A DNA stretch of 64,000 nucleotides from Epiperipatus broadwayi (Eukaryota; Onychophora; Udeonychophora; Euonychophora; Peripatidae), in assembly GCA_028023455.1 (NCBI GenBank), contig JAQFVV010006476.1, positions 684,001-748,000 of the forward strand. Reading direction: 5' to 3'. Shown piece after piece: positions 1 to 12,060 of the stretch. The stretch's first letter is position 1. Each line of letters begins with the position of its first letter. Made by a program: the position numbers and the translations under genes. The notes below the pieces were generated by a model. It had not been told where the DNA came from. It did no database searches and saw only the letters and a program-made list of their open reading frames with translations.

Positions 1-173
1 TTAATATAAATTTATGACTCAGCCCTACATTACCAACATTTAATAAATAACGTGTTTTGCTTTCAAAGAAATGTATTTAATGGATTTATTATTTAAAATT
101 AAAAACAAGTGTAAAAAGCAATAGGTAAGTTGGGTGGATATTAAGAACTAATATGTCCGCCACTTGCTACGTA

Positions 174-655
174 GTAGCACCGAATGCGTGTCGATTTATA
201 TGAAAATAACAAAATAATTTATAGAAGTAAATATTAATTATATGATTTGCAGGACACACATCAGCTGTTTCAGGCAATCATGTATTTGTATTTAGAGAAT
301 TATGGAGATTTCCGAGCTGACCAGCCAACATGAGTATCTAAAAGAAATATATTAGTAGGTCGTTGTACAAGATGGCAACCGTTTTGATTAGGATTTATAT
401 TTAAAATTTGGCGAGTAGCACCGAATGCGTGTCGATTTATATGAAAATAACAAAATAATTTATAGAAGTAAATATTAATTATATGATTTGCAGGACACAC
501 ATCAGCTGTTTCAGGCAATCATGTATTTGTATTTAGAGAATTATGGAGATTTCCGAGCTGACCAGCCAACATGAGTATCTAAAAGAAATATATTAGTAGG
601 TCGTTGTACAAGATGGCAACCGTTTTGATTAGGATTTATATTTAAAATTTGGCGA
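174..655 (+). repeat. Perfect 241-bp tandem duplication
   Basis: 174-414 and 415-655 read identically base for base. The join shows no extra bases. No coding function is evident; a frame at 300-518 on the minus strand spans the join and is an artefact of the repeat. The identity implies a very recent duplication or an assembly duplication. Confidence 0.85.
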
Positions 656-1774
656 GGTCTGGTCAGAAATCTTATAGGCATGCTATCATTAGATAATAAA
701 AAATGTAAAATTAGAAATACGTACCCTAGAAAAGACAGAGTTAGGTAATCTAGATTATTAAAGAATTTTTACATAATAGATTACTAATTAAATTAATGAT
801 TGTACAATTTATATATAGAGAGTAAGCTATAGCTTGACTAATATTTAGAGTACTCTAGAAGGCCTTGGGTACAGGTACCTGTTTTATAAGAAGCTTTCAG
901 TCAGATTTCATGGTCAGTAGCAGATTGTTCATGAGTTTAAACAGTAGCAGTTCTTTCCAGCACTCAGGTTACTAATTCATTTCAATAGCAGCAGCAGCTT
1001 TCCGATTGGTTTAATTGGTGAAGGGCACATGTGGAGGTTCGGGCATATGATCGACCATCTCCGGGTGGGAGAATAGTCTGGGCGCTTCCTACTCAATCAT
1101 CTTGTAGTAGATAAATTAATTAAAGATTTGGATTCTCTCAACCTAGCAAAAACATAGCCAAAGTCTAACTAAAAAGTTCTTAGAAATCCAAAATGTCCTC
1201 TTTTCTTTATCTTATCTTTTTCAATTTTATTCTATTTTATTTTTAGCTCCATTCATTTGCCCTGAGGAGAATCAATGCATTTTTATAAGTTTAATTAATT
1301 CAGAAAGCTGCATTCCTATTGTTTAGGTTTATTTTACCTTTTAACATTTTCGTAATTAAAACTTTTAGGGAATTTTCTTTTAATTAATCTATTATCTCTC
1401 ACCGACCATTACTTGCAAAATTTCAAGTACAAAAGCGAATATACAATTATTTTTACTTTTCTTTAAATTACAATCTAATTTCCAAAATTATTATTTAAAA
1501 TACGATTTTTAAAAACAGCAATAAACTAACGAACGTTTATAATTTAAAATAAATAGTTAAAGTTATATAAAATTAAATAACTAAAAGAGAAATTTAAATC
1601 ATATCAATTATTTTTATTTATTGCTTTAAATTTGTTATCGAAGTGTGTGTGTTTATAGTGAATTTTACAGATATTTATACATTTTTAATATTGCTACACA
1701 CACAACTCAATACCAAAAAGTTTAAATTTGGGTAGGATAAGGTGGTGGGTGAGAGACGATAGAAAAAGGTGAAA
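656..1774. other. AT-rich stretch, no gene seen
   Basis: A TATAAGAAGC box near 886 is followed by TTCAGTCAGATTTC and AGCAGCAGCAGC, a pattern reminiscent of a retroelement promoter but too thin to call. The rest is low-complexity. Confidence 0.3.
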
Positions 1775-2125
1775 CTTAAGATTCGAATCTTACTGTTTCA
1801 ATATTAAGATAGAAAATCTTCATATTTTAATGGACAGGCTTCAATCTACTCCAACCTCCAACTCTTCAGCCATCCATATCATTGAAAATCTGATGATGAA
1901 AACCCAAATCCCATGCTGATGCCAATATTACTGCCATACCCATGTTGTTCTCAAGTCACTCTACCCCTCATGTATAGAACCTTATCCATTTAAATACACA
2001 GAAGAGGGATGGGCAGGCACATAAAAAGTTAATAGAAGTGCTGAAATATACATTCAGAAGTAATTTCTAGGCCACAATAAGTTGCCCCACAATAGTGTCT
2101 TGACATGTACACCCACACACACAAT
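1775..2125 (-). repeat. Copy of the 30.4-kb dispersed repeat (body only)
   Basis: Shares CTCCAACTCTTCAGCCATCC, GATGCCAATATTACTGCCAT, CAAGTCACTCTACCCCTCAT and ACACAGAAGAGGGATGGGCA with the right unit at 30.8-31.3 kb. Confidence 0.6.
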
Positions 2126-2513
2126 AAAAAATAAATAAAGTTAAAAAATGGCTATACATTTGATATATATATATATATTACAATCAAGATTTATTGTTAA
2201 AAAAAATCGTTTGCCTTTTTTCTAAATAAAACTATAATACAAATTAAAAACAGAATAAATTAAATAAAAGCATAAAAGGGGAATTCAAAAAATATAAAAA
2301 ATTGCTTTTGAATATTTAAGAACATTAAGATTAATAATCAGTAAAACTGTGACATAGTAAGTCAATGAATTCAAATAAGTCAATGAATTCAAATAACTCC
2401 CAAGTATATTTTTTTACAGTTATTTATTATTATTATTTTATTGCAAAGTATTTATAAAATAAAATAAAAATATTACTTGTTTTTTTTTTGTTCACAATAT
2501 ACAAAAAAATATG

Positions 2514-2922
2514 CAATACAGAGAGCGTACCAATAGCTCAAACAAGCTCTTAATAAGTGTGGTATGAAAAAATATTTAAAATCTCTATCCAGAACACTCT
2601 CATCTCCAGACCAACTGGTTTCAAGCTTATGGCTCATGTCAGTGGAGAGCTAGAATATTCGGACACTAGATCTAAAATATCAACTCAAAAATCAGCACTT
2701 ATTTCATATGTATATTTAAGTAGAAACTCTGAAATTTTCAGACATGAAAACATGTCTTTAAATCCAGCTAACTTAAATAGCTATATGGGACTGAACTAAA
2801 TTCAGATCTACCATATTTTAATAGCCTCAGCATAGCCAAAGCCTTAAAGGTAAAATTATAATAATTTTTTAAAAAAAGCAATGTCACGTTATATGTGACT
2901 TGTTTTTTTTTTTTTTTTAATT
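2514..2922 (-). mobile_element. Retrozyme-like insertion, degenerate hammerhead, 11-bp TSD
   Basis: Related to the 11.3-kb insertion: both share an AAACAAG, CTTAATAAG opening, the ribozyme region and the passage TATGGGA.TGAACTAA. Flanked by AAAAAAATATG (2503-2513 and 2923-2933), low in complexity but exact. The minus-strand hammerhead at about 2600-2652 keeps stem I (TCTCCA pairs TGGAGA), GAAAC, a 4-bp stem III (ACCA/TGGT) and GTC, but its core reads CTGACATGA, two bases too long, so it is probably dead. The open frame at 2557-2799 is incidental. Confidence 0.6.
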
Positions 2923-3239
2923 AAAAAAATATGATAAATTGGAAAGCAATTATTTTCATAACTGGTTATAAAACTTCTTACAAAGATTATATGTAACATT
3001 GATGACTAGGCTTCAGTAGAAAACTGCTCAGAAAATATTAGCGCAGAAACAGATACTACAATTACTAGAATACAATATCAGTTACAAAGGATATACCAAT
3101 ATATTATGTTTCTAAGTATATAGAACACATAATTTTATTCCTTAAACATAAACATACATTTTTATTCTTTATTATATCTGAAAAGATTCTAATGAAATGC
3201 AACTATAAAATAAAAATGCAGCAGCCACGTTTGCCATAC

Positions 3240-3660
3240 AATATTGCTATCTAGTATAAGCATTGTAGATGCTAGAAAATTAGTGCACCAAAAATTCCTA
3301 TCTAATGCCTCTCATTCAATATATCGAGACCAGTTTCTAGCTTAAGGCTTTCTCAGTGAGTAGCCTTAGATCTGAGAATGCTGCATCTAGACTTTTAGAT
3401 CTAATGCATCCTACCAGAAGCCACCTTTTACCTTTTTAGTTAAACAGTAAATACGAGTCCAAACTAAAAACACAATAATGTTTTCAATCCAAGTTAATTC
3501 GTATGTAAAGTAATAAGATCTGAACCAAGTTCATTTCTATATATTTTGGTTTCTCTGGTTTTTTTTAATAACAATAGTTGCCAACAATCTTTGGCTAAGA
3601 TTAGTATTAAACCACTATAACATGACAAGCAATGTTATAGTGATTTAAAATTAAAAAAAA
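3240..3660 (-). repeat. Diverged copy of the ~450-bp retrozyme family
   Basis: Matches the family from the ribozyme region (3321-3362 on the minus strand: CTGAGAA with one core change, AGC-CTTAA-GCT, GAAAC, GTC) through the CCTACCAGAAGCCACCTTTT and TTTTCAATCCAAG passages to ATTAAACCACTA near 3610. It ends in a short palindrome at 3607-3650. Core G-to-A change predicts an inactive ribozyme. Confidence 0.55.
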
Positions 3661-3718
3661 AGAAAACATTATTTGGTTGTTACATCAAATTAAATTTGTT
3701 ACTATAAATCAAAAATTA

Positions 3719-4015
3719 AAACAGGCAAAACTTTCCATAGAGTAGTGCCACTCAGTGCAAGCCAGAGTAATCAATGGATGCCAAAAGGCTTGCGCATAAA
3801 ATCCCTATCCAGTGCCTATTCATCCAATATCCTCAGACTAGTTTCTAGCTTGTGGATGAGTAGGCACTAGAAAGGGATTTTATGCACACGCCTTCTGGTA
3901 TTCATTGATTACTCTGGCTTGCACTGAATGGCATTACTATATGCAGAGTTTTGCCTGTTTTAATAACAGTTATGAGCAAGCATAAGAAATGGTGATCATG
4001 TGATGTTTAGTGATT
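3719..4015. mobile_element. Foldback of the ~450-bp retrozyme family, 14-bp TSD
   Basis: Flanked by TAAATCAAAAATTA (3705-3718 and 4016-4029). Left arm 3719-3838 and right arm 3839-3965 are inverted copies of the unit start; the tail 3966-4015 is the unit's end. The palindrome closes inside the ribozyme: GAAAC and GTC remain but not the CUGANGA part, so it cannot form a hammerhead. Confidence 0.7.
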
Positions 4016-4205
4016 TAAATCAAAAATTATAACTAATGAAAATAATATGATGATGGCAGATATCAACCAAGATCATATATAATTGCCAAACTTCAATTCT
4101 TAGTTTCTAATCTGCAATTAAGCCAAAATATTTCTGCACTTATAAAACTAATAAATGTGATTTCATTTTTGTAATAATACTTATCTTATTTTATGTGATA
4201 TATAT

Positions 4206-4736
4206 TTCACATCATAGAATTAAACTTGGTTGGAGTGCTTTTGGTAGAAATAACTTGATACTAAAAGGAAATATGCCTATGTGGTTGAAATTTTTTTTAA
4301 TAAATGTATTTTACCAGTTCTTACTTATGGATCTGAGACTTGGACACTTAATAGAAGAGCAATAGAGACTTCAGATCACTCAAAAAAGTATGGAGAGATG
4401 GATGTGGGGAACAACAAGAAGAGATTGCAAATGCAATATATGGGTAAGAGAACAAACAGGTGCTACTGACCTCATTGAAAAAATGAAAAGACTGAAGTGA
4501 AGTTGAGCTGGACATATTGCTAGAAGATATGATAATAGATGGACAATTGAAATCTTAAACTGGATTCCAAGAGATTGTAAAAGACCCAGAAAGAGACCAC
4601 ATGTGAGATGGATGGATGAAATAAGAAAGTGTGCAGAGGTGATGTAGAGAAGAGAAGCTAAAGATCAGAGAAGATGGATTGAACTTGGAGAGACCTTCAT
4701 CCTGCAGTGGACTGATAATGATGATATTTCAATAGT
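4206..4736 (+). mobile_element. RTE-type LINE 3' fragment
   Basis: Close to the 53.9-54.9-kb copy from LGWSAFGRNNL onward: YGSETWTLNRRAIETS, then WMDEIRKCAE. The 3' end is GATAATGATGAT. Frameshifted within the first 100 bp and carrying stops. Confidence 0.8.
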
Positions 4737-4739
4737 ATA

Positions 4740-7440
4740 AGTTTTCATCATTAAATGGTGATTATAAATTACTACTGAACATATCTTTCTATATGTATAT
4801 CTGCATGAAATGGTTTCAGTGCTTATAATTACTTGTATTCATATTTTTATTCTTACATGTCATCAAGGTGATACTAATTCCCAGTAATCATATGAAGTGG
4901 TATTTCTCCAGAATAACTACAGAATCATTTTTTTTATAGTCCCATCAATTTTTTAATAGGGCACGAATCTTTTCTGTTTTTACTTTCAATCTTTTAAACC
5001 ATTGTACATTTTTCTAATAAATTAAGAATGTCAAGAATAATTCCCATCTGGTCATTTGTGCTTCATGTAACATTCATTTGCTCATATTCTGACTGTCCAC
5101 AATAATCTCAAACATCTTCATCAACTCCATAGCTCAAAAGTATCAATATTTTTTCTTCTTTCACTTTTACTTCTATGCAAAGACTTAAGAAATGCCATAA
5201 TATGAATCATTTTGATTTTTTTAGAATTCAAAATCATATTAGGCTTTTAATAGCAACGTCTGACCATAGCCTGTCTGCAATAAACTCTTGACGATAGGAT
5301 TTTTTACTGTCGATAAATAAGACAAAAATGGTTGATGGTTTCCATATCTATCAACATCAGTTTTAAAGTAAAATGCTAAAGCTGTTGCCATAATCATTTT
5401 TTTCATATGTAGTTGTGTCCTACATGTAGTTGTAATTCCATCTATCCACTTGGTTGTGTTTTTGATGATGTTTTATTATTCAACTATAAATTATTTCCTT
5501 CTTTTTTGATGTAATAAAATAAATGACTGTTAAATGAGAACATACACAGAAAAGGTAATTTTTAAAAAATATTCAGCTTTATTAGTGCCTAGCATGCTTT
5601 CAATATAACATGCATATCATATTCATGGGTTATGGTATCAACATGATTATTGATATTTTGTAAATAATCTTAAATATAAATTTGGTTCTTCCAATCTAAC
5701 TTCCCTAATTTTATGTTTAGTTTAAAATTCGAGTAAGGAGATAGTAGTATGCAGATATAACAATTCCTTTCCCAATATTCTTCGTTATTTTGGATCTAAC
5801 AATTCAAGGATAATAAATCCATATAAATATATATCTAAAAAAAAAAAAAAAAAAGAGTGAAACTTTGGCACACTCATTTCCTTGTTATTAGTTCATAGTT
5901 CATCACAGACAGTGAATCAAATAACTCACTGAAATTAATAAGATATATGTTCGTTTCTTTGTTGTTTCCTGTACTTTTCAATCTGCCCAGCATACATCAG
6001 CATTAACATCTCTTATTCTTTAGCTATTATGAAACCAGCTTAAACAATTCAAAATTCTCTTTCAATATAAGAATCTAATCTATCTTAAACAATTTTCACT
6101 CAATCTTATTTGCAGAAAGTAAAAAAACAAATACTGTATGATAATTTTTCTATTAAAATTTTTTTTTTTTGGTATCCTAAATAGCTTTCTAGCTTTCTAG
6201 AAATGGGTTTACAACTTTTATTGTTATACTACTTTTTTTGTGAAATTCTGATGATATTAATTCCTGTGGTTTCACCTCATGGTAAAATCTCAGAACTAAT
6301 TGGATCTGTTTCTATTATTGGACATTCCTTTGCAAGTCATCTCACCTGTAGATTTTTGATTATATTTGGGTAAAACTCGTCTCTATTTCTTTGCTATCTA
6401 TATTTTGTATTTATTATTTCAGTAATTGGATATTGAAAATTTTCAGTAAACTTTTCAGAAGTTCAAACTTTTAAAGAGTATTCTTATTTTCCAAAACTTG
6501 TTTATATTTTCAATACCTTTACAAATAGGTTATTTCCCGATATCTTTCATAATTGTTTTTTGGAATTTCTGATTCAATGAACATAAAATATCATTATTCT
6601 TTTAAATTTTTCCTGACTTTTATTAGTCAAATGTTTCTGTTATGAAAAAAGAATTTGATATTAGTTTTCAATGCCCTTTATTTTTAAAGCGACTAAAAAT
6701 AATGATAAAGCACAGCTAGTTTGTGCTGTAGATTCCCAAATTTGCAACACTACATATTAAGGAGAATCATGAACAAATTTAAAGTCTGGAATAGCTCAGC
6801 ATGTTTACCTTTATAATAGAACTAAGGCTAAAATTCAGTGTTTTTTTTGAACATGAGAAGAAAATTGATCATTTGTTTAAAAAAGTTAATGTCAAAATTA
6901 TTTGACTGCGAAAAAAAAATAGTAAAAAACATAAAATAAAAAAAATCCGGCACAAAATTAATTCTAAAAATTCTATTAATGTTACCGCCAATAGCATTCT
7001 TCTTAATATGAATAGGCATTTCAATTTTTAATGGGTAGTTAATGAATTAAAAAAAAAAATCCACTGATGTAAGGATTAATAAATTGTGTTACAATTCATA
7101 TTGGCATATATATATATTTAGATACTATGCATTAAAAACCTGGCATAGCAATTTTTGAAGTTTATTACTGTATTATTTATTTGTTGTCCATACACACTTT
7201 GAAATTTAATTTTTACATTTATTACTGTTTAAATATTTTTAATTTATATAAATATATGTTTAATTGTAATAAAAATAGTACTTATAACAGTGACAATATA
7301 TAATAAATGACACAAAGTACTTTCAGTTAATCTTCTTCAACTGAAAACCGTTTAAATTCAAATTTAGCAAAAGTAAAATATACTATCACCATTATAATTC
7401 ATTTTTCTTATTATAATTTTATTACAATAATTATTCTACA
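4740..7440. other. AT-rich stretch, no gene seen
   Basis: Homopolymer runs (A-run at about 5838) and scattered short frames only. A frame at 6828-7019 on the minus strand has low-complexity composition and no recognisable domain. Confidence 0.4.
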
Positions 7441-7464
7441 ACGAATATTATATTTTATGGTAGT

Positions 7465-7707
7465 TGTGGGGAACGCGCTCGATGGCTGCAAGAGGCGTTG
7501 TTTCTGTGTCATCACACAGAAGTATCCAGGGTCGGGACCAAAAGCAGCGATGCTTATTCCAACCGCTAAGTGGCGCTGTTCACCATGCGTGAGCACAGGA
7601 ACCTTCCACCAGCTAGCTGGCATAGCTGGCAGCAAAGCTGCCTGCTTGGTGGTATTTACATATATATACCGTGATAAATAGTGTAACGAGCACAGACGTT
7701 CGTTACA
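7465..7707 (+). mobile_element. Possible solo LTR, GC-richer island
   Basis: About 243 bp starting TGTGGGGAACGCG and ending CGTTACA, with TATATATACC near 7661, then a TGTAACGA/TCGTTACA inverted repeat at the right edge. TG...CA ends, a TATA-like box and higher GC than the flanks suit an LTR, but I see no matching target duplication and no second LTR. The two overlapping frames on opposite strands are probably chance. Confidence 0.35.
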
Positions 7708-8010
7708 TTGTTTTTTTTTTTTATTTATTAAACATGAAAGTAAATTAAAAAGTTCGCATTTAACAATTTTCTTTAAGAATTAAAAATTGAAATTAAATAT
7801 CATCTTAAAAATAGCACAGATAATAAAAAAAATTATTAAAATAAAACTGTATTAAAAATAGAAAAGGTATTTTAAAAACAAAAACTTAAAAAGATTTAGA
7901 GATAAAAATATATCTTTGATTTGGAAAACAGGTTAATTAATCAGAAATGGAAATGATTGTTAATTAGTTAAATGTAAACCAGCCTTGGGCATTTAAATGT
8001 AAAAACATCG

Positions 8011-8512
8011 GTCAGATAGGATCGGTCAGATAGGAAAACAATAGAAACAAATAGCCAATGAAAGAAATCCATCGGGAAATCGGACCTCAGCGAAAGGATC
8101 ATCACATCGATGATATAATGCCAAGTCAATCCTTCGAATACGTATAAAAGGAAAATTTGGAAATTATTAATTTGTGACTGGAAATTGATTATTACGATGT
8201 GACTATATGTAGTAGTACGGAGTTGGAGGTGAAGGAATTGACAGACGCACTGTCAATTCTTTCAGCTGTTAAAGAAAGGAGAAATGAACTATCGTTTCCT
8301 ACATTGAGGACCAATTAAACTAAAAAAACCTCCGAATGAATAAATAAAACAACGGCTAAATGGATACCAATCTTAGGACGGCGTGGGAATTCACGTTCAT
8401 GGCAAGCAACGGATAAAGATGAACTGTTTTAAATCGTAAGAACTTTATAAATAATGAACATTAAATTAAAATTTTCTATATTTAAATGATTGCAATATGA
8501 TCCTATCTGACC
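8011..8512. repeat. 500-bp segment bounded by a 14-bp inverted repeat
   Basis: GGTCAGATAGGATC at 8011-8024 (partly repeated in tandem just after) and its exact complement at 8499-8512. A TATAAAAGG box is at 8142. Could be a small transposon or promoter remnant; no target duplication or coding frame. Confidence 0.35.
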
Positions 8513-8519
8513 AAACTAA

Positions 8520-9635
8520 ATTCTTTATTAATAGTGTTATTTGATGTATTTTTTTTCTTATTTATGTAAAATCATTTCCATTTATTTATTTTTTATTCTT
8601 TAAGTTTTTATCATGATTTTTTTGTTTTTCGTTAAATTAATTATATAAATATTAAACTTAAGTCGGGCGTGAATGGCTGTATAGATTTGTAAAGTTATAT
8701 TAGGGGAGGGTAATCTTAGGTTATTTGTGTCGTTGTTAGATTGGGTCAATGGATTGGATATATTGATGTAGTTAGTAGATGTAGTCGGAGATTCGCTACT
8801 GGCAGAATCGCTTCATACGCCGCACTCTCCCGTTTTGCCTAGGGAAGGAATTATAAGATGCAGAGCGCAGTTCCTTTCTATGGAGTTTTTTTTTTTTATT
8901 GTTCTTCTCGTTGGATGGAAGTAATATTCCTATCTAATGAAAGTCAATATCTTCTCTTAATCTTTTTGGTGCTGCCGTATTCCGTATTACATTGAATACA
9001 TCGATGTATCAGATGAATTGATGCCAGTTTGACTGCGAATTTTAGCCTAAGGTTAAATAGGGATAGAATATTTTATTTTCAAATGCAAATCTATGTGGTC
9101 TATTCATACTTGACCCTAAATAAAAATGCATTAAATTTAAGTTGTTTATAGACGCTTGCATGGATTGGTTATCGGTTAAGTATGTTTTGGGTTTTCATAT
9201 TTGATCAAAATATATAGACATTCGATAAATAATGATACCTTACGGTGAGTATCTAAAATGTATTTATTCGGATGTCTTTTAAGTTATTGGTGACAATGCA
9301 AGTATCTTATGGTGAATACTATTGGGTTACATATAAATTTCCCTCCGCAATTTGTCAGTAATCAATAATTTTGTATTTTGATCGTTTATGTTTCTTTTGA
9401 AATGTTTTTGACCGTGAAATCTATGTAACCGATCTATATTCAACATTATAAACAAGCTTTCATAAATTTATATGTGCGAACTTAATTAAAATGTAAAATT
9501 ATAATATAATAGTAATTAAATGTAAATTAAAGTAAAGTTAAAAATAATGTTAAATGTTAAAATGTAAACTGATACTAAAACAATTTTAAATCTTATATAT
9601 ATATGTGCGTAAATAAATTTTTGTATGTTAATTAC
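8520..9635. other. No gene seen
   Basis: A GC-richer patch at about 8790-8875 contains ATTATAAGATGCAGAGCGC, possibly a worn retroelement promoter. Nothing else is recognisable. Confidence 0.3.
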
Positions 9636-9639
9636 TGGC

Positions 9640-9725
9640 AGTGGCTTATTTTATTCTTTTTTATATATATACTCTTAGATTATCTTATTAAATCTCTGCT
9701 ATTCCACTGAGCTAGTGACATGGGC
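9640..9725 (-). repeat. tRNA-like 5' half (possible SINE head)
   Basis: Minus strand has a perfect box A (TAGCTCAGTGG, 9704-9714), a GCT/AGC D stem and an AGATT/AATCT anticodon-like stem, then AT-rich sequence with no box B. An A-run/T-run palindrome lies just outside at about 9745-9780. Confidence 0.3.
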
Positions 9726-10384
9726 TAACGACTGGAATCAAAATTTAAAAAAAAAAAAAAAAATTTTTTTTTTTTTTTTTGACTGACGTATCTGCCTACT
9801 TTATAAATTTTTCTAGGTTCAAATGCCTAGATGGCGCCCTGTAGTGCAGATTACGTTAAGTCTCTTTCTCTCCGGATCGTTACAATAGGAACAGTGGGAA
9901 TGACACCATTATGTACCCAAATTAAGGTATCAACGTATCATATAATTAAAATTAAATGAAATATAAAGAAAAACTTTTTGATAGATCTTATGAATTTAAG
10001 TGACAAAGTTAATGGTGTAAAAAGATAGAGACTCTACTAAAATTAAATCAAAGTTTAAAATTAACTATTGTTAAAAAATATTGAAGAAAATTAAATGAAA
10101 AACTTTATTTATATGGCCTGGTTTTACATCCCTAATCCATACCAATACAATTTAAATAGAATAAAATAATAAAGAATGCTAGCTCTTGTATATGCCTTAT
10201 AAATTAATAGGTAAGGACTCAAATAATATTAATTAAATAAAATGAATGTATGATAATAATGTTTAAATTACTCATTAGTTAAAGTCCGTTTATCCCTGTT
10301 GCTTTTAAATATAAGCTCTGGTTATAATACTTCAATTAATAAATGAAATTCAAAAACTTCCAATTTAATAAAATAATAATATAA

Positions 10385-10505
10385 TTAGAAGGAACTTCAA
10401 CTCCGACTTTGAAGCTCCCTACAGCTATGCACTCCATCTTATACAACTGATACACATGACCACATATATATGAAAAACATAAATGATCTCCAATATACTT
10501 ATATT
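10385..10505 (-). repeat. Copy of the 30.4-kb dispersed repeat (head only)
   Basis: Shares CTTCAACTCCGACTTTGAAG, CTGATACACATGACCACATA and GATCTCCAATATAC. Confidence 0.55.
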
Positions 10506-11342
10506 TGAATATTAAAATAAAAATAACAATTCATTTACACTAAATAAATAAATAATAGACAAATAAAGTTTAGAATATATTGTGAAAATAAAGTTTAACG
10601 TGTTAAAATTATGTTTCATATTTACATTAAAAAGTGGTGGCAAACAAAATACTTATTGTCAAAATCAGAGAAGAAATGCATTTGAATTGAAATCTGTTAA
10701 GCAAATATAAGATTACAATATAAATCTAACTTGTAGTGACTTATTAACTGTAAAGATGTTATGAAAAATCTAAACAAGTTACCAGATAAGATTTCATTAT
10801 TATTTATGAATTCTAAATAATTGTCTTGATTTTCTTCAGATTTAAGGATATGTATAAACATTTGTTCTCATATACACACAATGAATTAACCCTTTAGGTA
10901 CAAGTGTAATAATAAAACTTTAAATGAAATTAAACAACTTGCAAGTAATGCTAAAATATTTGTTATCCAACGTCCTATTGCATTTTAGACCTTTAACGAA
11001 ATGTAAATAGAATTCATTAAATGTCCAACGATTACGAAACACAAGTCATAAAACATCAAAAAAATAATGCTTGAAATTTATTCTATTAGTCTATCAAATA
11101 GTAATTTTCAAAAGAGCATTTAGGCACATTAATCCATTTTTAAGTGATTTTACGGCACTATATATTATCCTGCAGTTTGAATTTAATTAATGTACCCACA
11201 TATAAAGCATCAAATGTCAATAGGTGTTAATCTCCATGGATGGTTTATTCAATATTTCTGTCCTTATGATTTTATTTGAAGGTATTTATCCATTAGAACA
11301 TTAAACAATCTGTAGGCACTGTAATATATATAAATACAATAA

Positions 11343-11807
11343 TTACTATATATAGAGCTCGCAAAACAAGCCCTTAATAAGCTTTGTAGAATATTCCCAA
11401 CCTCAGACCGGTTTCTGCTACTGGCATCCTCAGTGAGGTGCTAGGATATTCAATAATTAGATTAAAAATACCAGGACAAGTGCAGCACTTTATGCAATGT
11501 ATAACTATTAAGTAGAAAATCTGAAATTTTCGACATCCATATGTCTTCCAATCCAGCTATCTAACTTAAATAGCCATATGGGATTGAACTAAGGTCAGAT
11601 ACACCTTATATTAATAGCTTTAGCAATGTAAAATTGCCAAAGCCATCATAGCAAAAAATAAAATTACAAAAAAATCAAGTCAGATGTCACATGACCTAAT
11701 TTAATAAGCTTGTATTTAGAAATGTTATATATATAGCTTGCAAAACAAGCTCTTAACAAGCTTTGTAATTAGGTCACGTGACATCTGACTTGATATTCTT
11801 TGTAATG
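11343..11807 (-). mobile_element. Retrozyme-like insertion with type I hammerhead, 10-bp TSD
   Basis: A 465-bp insert flanked by AATACAATAA (11333-11342 and 11808-11817). It carries a well-formed hammerhead on the minus strand (11389-11451). Its opening motif (GCAAAACAAG near 11361) recurs at 11742, so it is a little more than one unit of about 382 bp. A terminal palindrome pairs 11671-11702 with 11768-11799 (CAAGTCAGATGTCAC). No coding frame. Confidence 0.7.
11389..11451 (-). ncRNA. Type I hammerhead ribozyme (best-formed copy)
   Basis: On the minus strand every core part is in order: stem I ACCTCA, core CTGAGGA, stem II TGC-CAGTA-GCA, GAAAC, a tiny palindromic stem III ending in cleavage triplet GTC, then TGAGGT closing stem I with six perfect pairs. 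Beyond an internal loop stem I continues with GAATAT pairing ATATTC plus two to three more pairs. This satisfies the hammerhead consensus (CUGANGA, GAAA, NUH). Cleavage would fall after the C complementary to 11406. Short stem III is typical of mobile-element hammerheads, which act as tandem or dimeric RNAs. Confidence 0.8.
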
Positions 11808-11944
11808 AATACAATAAAGATTTAATAAAGACTTTATCAACACTTCATAATTATAAAATGATTCCAAAAGATGGCATTACAGATATAATAACACATATAT
11901 AGAAAATCAAAACTTTAGCATTTTTTAAATAAATAATCCTTTCA

Positions 11945-12060
11945 ATTTCCATAGCGTAAGCTTGTGGTTAAAATACCTGTAGAGGTCCCTACTATCGCAT
12001 TTTATACGCATATGATCGAGGTTATAGCCTCAGTAAATATTACTTACATTGATAATATAT
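11945..12060 (+). repeat. Diverged single fragment of the 346-bp repeat family
   Basis: Shares GCGTAAGCTTGTGG, CCTGTAGAGGTCCCTAC and CTCAGTAAATATTACTTA with the array at 26.5-27.8 kb but is otherwise mutated, showing the family has older dispersed members. Confidence 0.6.

Noticed and set aside
7411-7681. Two overlapping 74-codon frames on opposite strands
   Set aside because: They mirror each other across a GC-rich patch better explained as an LTR-like sequence; no domain.
9815-9850. CTAGATGGCGCCCTGTAGTGC as a Merlin end
   Set aside because: Partial likeness to the subterminal sequence of the RPS24 Merlin copy, but no partner repeat or transposase nearby.
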